Origin: Deltaproteobacteria bacterium
GTDB lineage: Bacteria > Desulfobacterota_B > Binatia > UBA9968
Reading direction: 5' to 3'
DNA: 19,170 nt
Assembly: GCA_005879255.1 (NCBI GenBank)
Contig: VBKY01000159.1
Span: 1-19,170 of the forward strand
Under the pieces are notes generated by a model. It searched no databases. It worked only from the letters and a program-made list of their open reading frames with translations, and had not been told where the DNA came from. Positions 16,301-19,170 of the stretch are shown in pieces (the first letter of the stretch is position 1; each line of letters opens with the position of its first letter). A program made the translations under genes and the position numbers.

Positions 16301-16461
16301 TCGCTCTGGATGGCTTCGGAATGTAAACCAAGAGCTCTCGCTTGTTTGTGACACGAATCACAAACCGTCATATTCAGCAAAATAACGCCATTGTCTTCGC
16401 TGACTACCCGATAGGGCTTGCCGATGACTATCTGATCACAATGTTTACAAAAGAACTTCAT
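16246..16461 (-). CDS. Small zinc-ribbon protein
   Basis: This is a 71-residue protein with two CxxC knuckles, Cys5-x-x-Cys8 (FCKHCD) and Cys34-x-x-Cys37 (VCDSCHKQA), 25 residues apart, as in small zinc ribbons. The intervening GKPYRVVSEDNGVILLNMTV is a beta-rich stretch. Similar short proteins are commonly annotated as hypothetical in environmental proteobacteria-like genomes; no function is known to me. The start at 16461 has only a weak ribosome site. The last 18 or so codons (RRAKIAFLSFPRALR) are the reverse strand of the RAYT relic that also ends the convergent dioxygenase, so the natural C-terminus probably lay near LGLHSEAIQ. Confidence 0.7.
   Translation of the reverse strand: MKFFCKHCDQIVIGKPYRVVSEDNGVILLNMTVCDSCHKQARALGLHSEAIQSDQYRRAKIAFLSFPRALR
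16256..16308 (+). pseudogene. RAYT scrap at a convergent gene junction
   Basis: In the plus strand CGGGGAAACGAAAGAAAAGC then GATTTTT encodes RGNERKAIF, the RAYT motif that follows YHVxSRG. With one inserted base removed, the continuation is RDDTD, also as in RAYTs. It lies on the 3' ends of two convergent genes, and both read into it. Confidence 0.65.
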
Positions 16462-16806
16462 GATCTTGGTTTAGCAATGCGAATGCCGATGATCGGTTGC
16501 CGCTCGAATGACCAGAGGTGACAAACGATGATCGGAAATTCCGCGCGATGTCCCATGCACGCGAATAATGGAAGCGTTCGTGTTTCATGGTTGCGACACA
16601 TTTTGGCCGCGAAAAAACCGCTCTGGACTAACCATCGCGGATCCCGGTGAACGTCGACCCGTGCGGCTCCTTTTGATTGCTCAGATTCACAACGTGCTCG
16701 ACGCCCGTTTGAGTGGGTGACGCCTTCCGTGTGCCGCCTGCGACGGTAAGTCGGAGACTCAAACAGCTGAGCGAGCTGAGTAACATGGCTTCGCATCTCG
16801 ATTGCC
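16462..16806. other. Spacer, no convincing gene
   Basis: A minus-strand open frame covers this stretch, but its product is Arg/His-rich without motifs, lacks a ribosome site and overlaps the preceding gene. I treat it as non-coding. Plus-strand frames are broken by stops. Nothing else is recognised. Confidence 0.45.
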
Positions 16807-17336
16807 CTACCGGTGCTGGTGGAGAGCTTTGATGCGGCGTTCACGGTGGATTCGGTTATCACGTGCCGTTGCGACGACTTCCCTTTCAAGACTATGTTTT
16901 ATCCGGAGTACCTGAACGAGATAGCCGTCGAACTTGCTCAGTGATTGCGTCAAATCCTCTTCGGAAGCATTGCGAAGTTGCGCTCGCTCTTCAATCAGTT
17001 TTCGTGCTTCCTCCTGCAACGGACATACTTCCTTCTGCTTAACTTCGGCCCGTTGGATCAGCAGCTTCTCTCTCGAACTTCCCGATTGCCCGGCGGAAGT
17101 ATGGAGCATGCGATACTCGGTCTTCAATTCTTCGACGAGCGAACCTATCTGTAATGATTCCGCAACAACACGGTGAGCGGTTGTCGTTAGATCTCTCAGC
17201 AGACATTTTCCGCATGTCTGGCTGCCTCGTGTGCCGTAACGGCCGATCGATGGGCAGCACGAGCGGCCCAAACACCTCCAGCGGCAGCGACAAGTCCGGC
17301 GGTCGCGGAGATCAAGGTGATGGTCTCTTGTAACAT
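16807..17336 (-). pseudogene. Membrane-anchored coiled-coil protein, frameshifted
   Basis: Reading from ATG 17336, the first frame gives MLQETITLISATAGLVAAAG, then GVWAARAAHRSAVTAHEAAR and HAENVC, a single N-terminal membrane helix running into a basic helix, and stops at 17196-17198. The adjoining frame then carries LRDLTTTAHRVVAESLQIGS, VEELKTEYRML, EKLLIQRAEVKQKEV, EEARKLIEERAQLRN and LSKFDGYLVQVLRIKHSLER, a charged heptad-like coiled coil ending at 16807. Joined at about 17200-17215 they make one protein of about 175 residues: inner-membrane anchor plus cytoplasmic coiled coil. I know no family name for it. Either the gene is newly broken by one indel or the indel is a sequence error. Confidence 0.65.
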
Positions 17337-17567
17337 GGCAAGTTGCGTTCAGCGATCGGTGGTCTTCGCAGGATCGGGTTTAACGAACCGTCGGCACCTG
17401 ATAGCTCGTGTTCTGTCTATGCGTTAGTCTCAGAGGTGAAAAAAAATCGCAGCGCGACAAATCCAGAATAAACTTTTTATCATCGATAGCAAATCAGCCG
17501 GCTCGAGATTTGGCGTTATGTTTAAAAGTTAGTTAATTTCTTCCAATGGGAGGTGTCGAAAGCGCTC
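17337..17567. other. Spacer, nothing recognised
   Basis: This lies between the start of the coiled-coil pseudogene and a repeat copy. It should contain the promoter of the minus-strand gene, but no consensus stands out. Confidence 0.45.
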
Positions 17568-17745
17568 ATTGACTGCTGTGGCCCGTTCAATAGGTCCAAA
17601 CGTTCAATCGCTGCGCTCCGTTCAAGTCGTTATAGACATTAAATCTGGAGGAGAAACTTTGCACGTTTTGAGAATATCGAAACGTCAAAATGTTCTCGGA
17701 AAGGTACGGATGATTCACCGCCGAGGCGCCGAGGACGCGGGGCGG
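17568..17745 (+). repeat. Dispersed composite repeat with three-arm hairpin
   Basis: GCCCGTTCAATAGGTCCAAA, CGTTCAATCGCTGCGCTCC and GTTCAAGTCGTTATAGAC start the copy. The linker is AAATCTGGAGGAGAAAC. The left arm is ACGTTTTGA (17663-17671), right arm 1 TCGAAACGT (17677-17685) and right arm 2 TCAAAATGT (17685-17693); each right arm pairs with the left arm through one G-T pair. The tail AAGGTACGGATGATTCACCG, CCGAGGCGCCGAGGACGCGG is complete in this copy. Confidence 0.87.
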
Positions 17746-18017
17746 TGAAATTTGCACAGAAAAGACTCGATCCGGAAAGTAGAAACTTCCCGTTACCGTT
17801 CGATTTTACGTCTGCTTGAAGCTACCTCGACGCCTCGGCTAAGCCTGCCGTAACTAAGCCGCGGGAGACGAGATCACGAAGGGGTTGAGGGCTTTTTATT
17901 GGTGGCGATCAGCAAAGCTAGTAATACTTCTCTGCCCCCGATGTCCTCCCTTGATAAGCTCTGCCAAAGGGTTGATAGTGGTTCAGATAATGACGCCGTG
18001 ATCAAAAGGAGATTTCT
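17746..18017. other. Leader region of the lipoprotein gene
   Basis: No gene is seen. The ribosome site AAAGGAGA (about 18005-18012) at its right end serves the lipoprotein start at 18018. Confidence 0.45.
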
Positions 18018-18314
18018 ATGAACCGTTTCGGTCTAACGAGCGCACTGGTTCTCTTTTTGGTTTCTTTGGTTGGCTGTGCTACCGGCACTTACAATGTGGC
18101 CACTGTTGACAAGCAAGAAACCGCTAGCGGCTACTGTCACAAGAAACTGCAACCTGTTGGTCCCACGGATCCCGCAAGGCCAACGGTAATGGGTGCGGGT
18201 GACTACATCGATTACTATGGTCCGTGCGACGGACCGTCCAGTACAGAGCAGATTCAGGCACAAAAACGGTTTGAGCAGTTCCGATTCGGCAGAGACTACA
18301 TGGATGAAGGTTAA
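18018..18314 (+). CDS. Small lipoprotein, unknown
   Basis: This 98-residue exported lipoprotein has an excellent ribosome site, AAAGGAGA, six bases before the ATG. The signal MNRFGLTSALVLFLVSLVGC ends in a lipobox (LVGC), so Cys20 should be lipid-modified. The residue after it is Ala, which favours outer-membrane sorting by the Lol +2 rule. The mature part contains two further cysteines (GYCHK and GPCDG) and a Tyr/Asp cluster (GAGDYIDYYGPCDG). No family is recognised. It is bracketed by two complete copies of the dispersed repeat. Confidence 0.8.
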   Translation: MNRFGLTSALVLFLVSLVGCATGTYNVATVDKQETASGYCHKKLQPVGPTDPARPTVMGAGDYIDYYGPCDGPSSTEQIQAQKRFEQFRFGRDYMDEG

Positions 18315-18351
18315 TCGCACAAGGCTTAGGCGCGAGGCAATAGTCAAGACT

Positions 18352-18515
18352 AACGGTTCAAACCGTTCCACCGCTATTTAATACTGCGGCCCGTTCCAAA
18401 CGTTCCAGTCGTTCCAAACGTTCAATCGCTACGCTTTGTTCAAGCCACTATAGTCAATTACAACTTGGAGGGGACTTGCACGTTTTGGTAATGATCAAAA
18501 CGTCAAACGTTCTCT
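18352..18515 (+). repeat. Dispersed composite repeat with three-arm hairpin
   Basis: CGGTTCAAACCGTTCCACCG, then GCGGCCCGTTCCAAACG, TTCCAGTCGTTCCAAACG and TTCAATCGCTACGC form the tract. The linker CAATTACAACTTGGAGGGG is intact. The left arm is ACGTTTTGG (18480-18488), right arm 1 TCAAAACGT (18495-18503), and right arm 2 is one base short (TCAAACGT, 18503-18510). Left arm and arm 1 pair with one G-T pair. Confidence 0.87.
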
Positions 18516-18728
18516 GGAGTGGCAAGACTTTACACTTGGAAGTCCATTGCGCTGGGGCGGTTGGCGGAGACGAAAAATAAATGAAACACTCCCTCGTTGG
18601 GTCGTTTCGACTAACTCCGTGGGATCGCTGACGATTATGGAGACTGGCGGCGGACGCGGAGGTGAAAACTGCAAAACTGGAGAAATTGTCCTTGTGTTCT
18701 ACGATCCGGGGGCCTACAGTGATTGGCT
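18516..18728. other. Leader region of rpoZ
   Basis: No convincing gene; a TTG-started frame here overlaps rpoZ and lacks homology. The rpoZ promoter must lie in this stretch, but no strong consensus is seen. Confidence 0.4.
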
Positions 18729-18923
18729 ATGGCAAGAATAACCGTTGAAGATTGTTTGGATAAAGTTTCGAGTCGTTTTGATCTCGTATTGCTCGCATCA
18801 ATACGAGCAAAGCAACTCTTAAAAGGTGCCAAGCCGCTCGTAGAATCGAAGAACCGAGATATTGTTATTGCGCTTCGCGAGATCGCCGCAGGGAAAGTGC
18901 GCTGGGCTATTCCTCAGACCTGA
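18729..18923 (+). CDS. rpoZ: RNA polymerase omega subunit
   Basis: This 64-residue omega subunit binds the beta-prime C-terminus of RNA polymerase and assists its assembly. The start ATG at 18729 gives [20 protein letters not shown], then [20 protein letters not shown], the diagnostic MARxTVEDCLxKVxNRFxLVxxAxxRAxQL pattern. [17 protein letters not shown] is the conserved second part. An upstream TTG would add two residues; ATG is preferred on family grounds. Asn in NRF is Ser here (SSRF), a minor change. The length is slightly short but within family range. In many bacteria rpoZ sits between gmk and spoT or coaBC; here neither is within view and the gene stands alone between two copies of the dispersed repeat. 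Confidence 0.95.
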   Translation: MARITVEDCLDKVSSRFDLVLLASIRAKQLLKGAKPLVESKNRDIVIALREIAAGKVRWAIPQT

Positions 18924-18954
18924 CGCGTCGAAGCGACAGGGTCACTCTTCTCCA

Positions 18955-19150
18955 TCGTTATACGGCGGCCCGTTCCAATCGTTCCAGCCGTTCAATCGCT
19001 GCGCTAGGTTCAAGTTAAACTAAGAACAAGTCCGTTCAAAGGTTCAAGGGACAGACTCGGCGCGGGGACTTGCACGTTTTGAGAATTATCAAAACGTCAA
19101 AACGTTCTCTGAAAGGTACGGATGATTCACTGGCGAGGCGCCGAGGGCGA
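18955..19150 (+). repeat. Dispersed composite repeat with three-arm hairpin
   Basis: CGGCCCGTTCCAATCGTTCC and AGCCGTTCAATCGCTGCGC start it, then AACTAAGAACAAGTCCG and TTCAAAGGTTCAAGGGACAG. The module is the cleanest in the window: left arm ACGTTTTGA (19074-19082), spacer GAATTA with no mismatch, right arm 1 TCAAAACGT (19089-19097) and identical right arm 2 (19097-19105). The tail AAGGTACGGATGATTCACTG, GCGAGGCGCCGAGG matches 17701-17735. Confidence 0.88.
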
Positions 19151-19170
19151 AAATGTTCCGGTAACTCCGC

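Noticed and set aside
16458..16889. 143-residue minus-strand open frame
   Set aside because: No ribosome site, no motif, Arg/His-rich shadow composition, and it overlaps both the zinc-ribbon start and the coiled-coil gene end.
18547..18741. 64-residue open frame upstream of rpoZ
   Set aside because: TTG start without a ribosome site, overlaps the true rpoZ start, no homology.
19071..19150. Peptide frame in the repeat (GGAGGGGACTTG as ribosome site and TTG start, reading LHVLRIIKTSKRSLK)
   Set aside because: It is attractive in the 19 kb and 15.1 kb copies, but indels break the frame in the 17.6 and 18.4 kb copies and the 12.6 kb copy lacks the start. Arm pairing is better conserved than the reading frame.

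Overview
The window reads as chromosome from a Gram-negative, environmental heterotroph with many decayed mobile elements. An outer-membrane lipid A deacylase-like protein, a lipoprotein with a lipobox and periplasmic binding-protein signals indicate a diderm cell. The TctC/Bug-type receptor, ACMSD-like amidohydrolase and extradiol dioxygenase fit an aromatic- or organic-acid-using soil or sediment lineage, such as the Binatota/Desulfobacterota-like or Rokubacteria-like groups. That placement is inference; no rRNA is present.

Layout. The left edge (67-139) is the 3' end (domains V and VI) of a group II intron whose body lies outside the window. Then come an orphan TctC/Bug-type receptor (385-1428, +), a dCTP deaminase-family gene (2046-2606, -), a tract of broken REP-associated transposase (RAYT, Y1_Tnp) genes (about 1.6-4.0 kb), a YihY/BrkB membrane protein (4489-5376, +), an amidohydrolase (5953-6999, -), an unknown exported protein with a C-terminal membrane anchor (7405-8313, -) and ftsH (8661-10499, +). 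Next are a two-gene minus-strand envelope pair (12421-11101), a run of frameshifted genes (DUF433/DUF5615 toxin-antitoxin pair, dual-specificity-type phosphatase, aldo/keto reductase; 12.8-14.8 kb), an extradiol dioxygenase (15326-16300, +), a small zinc-ribbon protein (16246-16461, -), a frameshifted membrane-anchored coiled-coil gene (16807-17336, -), a small lipoprotein (18018-18314, +) and rpoZ (18729-18923, +).

The most unusual content is between the genes. Relics of at least seven RAYT genes, from about four sequence types, are scattered through the window. The gene-free spaces also hold about ten copies of a composite repeat, all in the same orientation. It has a 9-nt-period tract (GTTCCAATC/GTTCCAGTC-like units), a conserved linker (CAATTACAACTTGGAGGGG), and in six copies a three-arm module in which one left arm can pair with either of two tandem right arms. 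Base changes in the arms are compensated between copies, so the pairing itself appears to be selected or templated. A second short motif (GGGGACAGGCTACTTT-like) lies 36-39 bases upstream of the start codon of three RAYT relics.

Apart from the minus-strand pair at 11.1-12.4 kb, the genes look like single transcription units separated by repeats. Large conserved genes (ftsH, the YihY gene, the amidohydrolase) are intact while accessory genes are frameshifted. This favours real decay over pure sequencing error, though single-base errors cannot be excluded from sequence alone.
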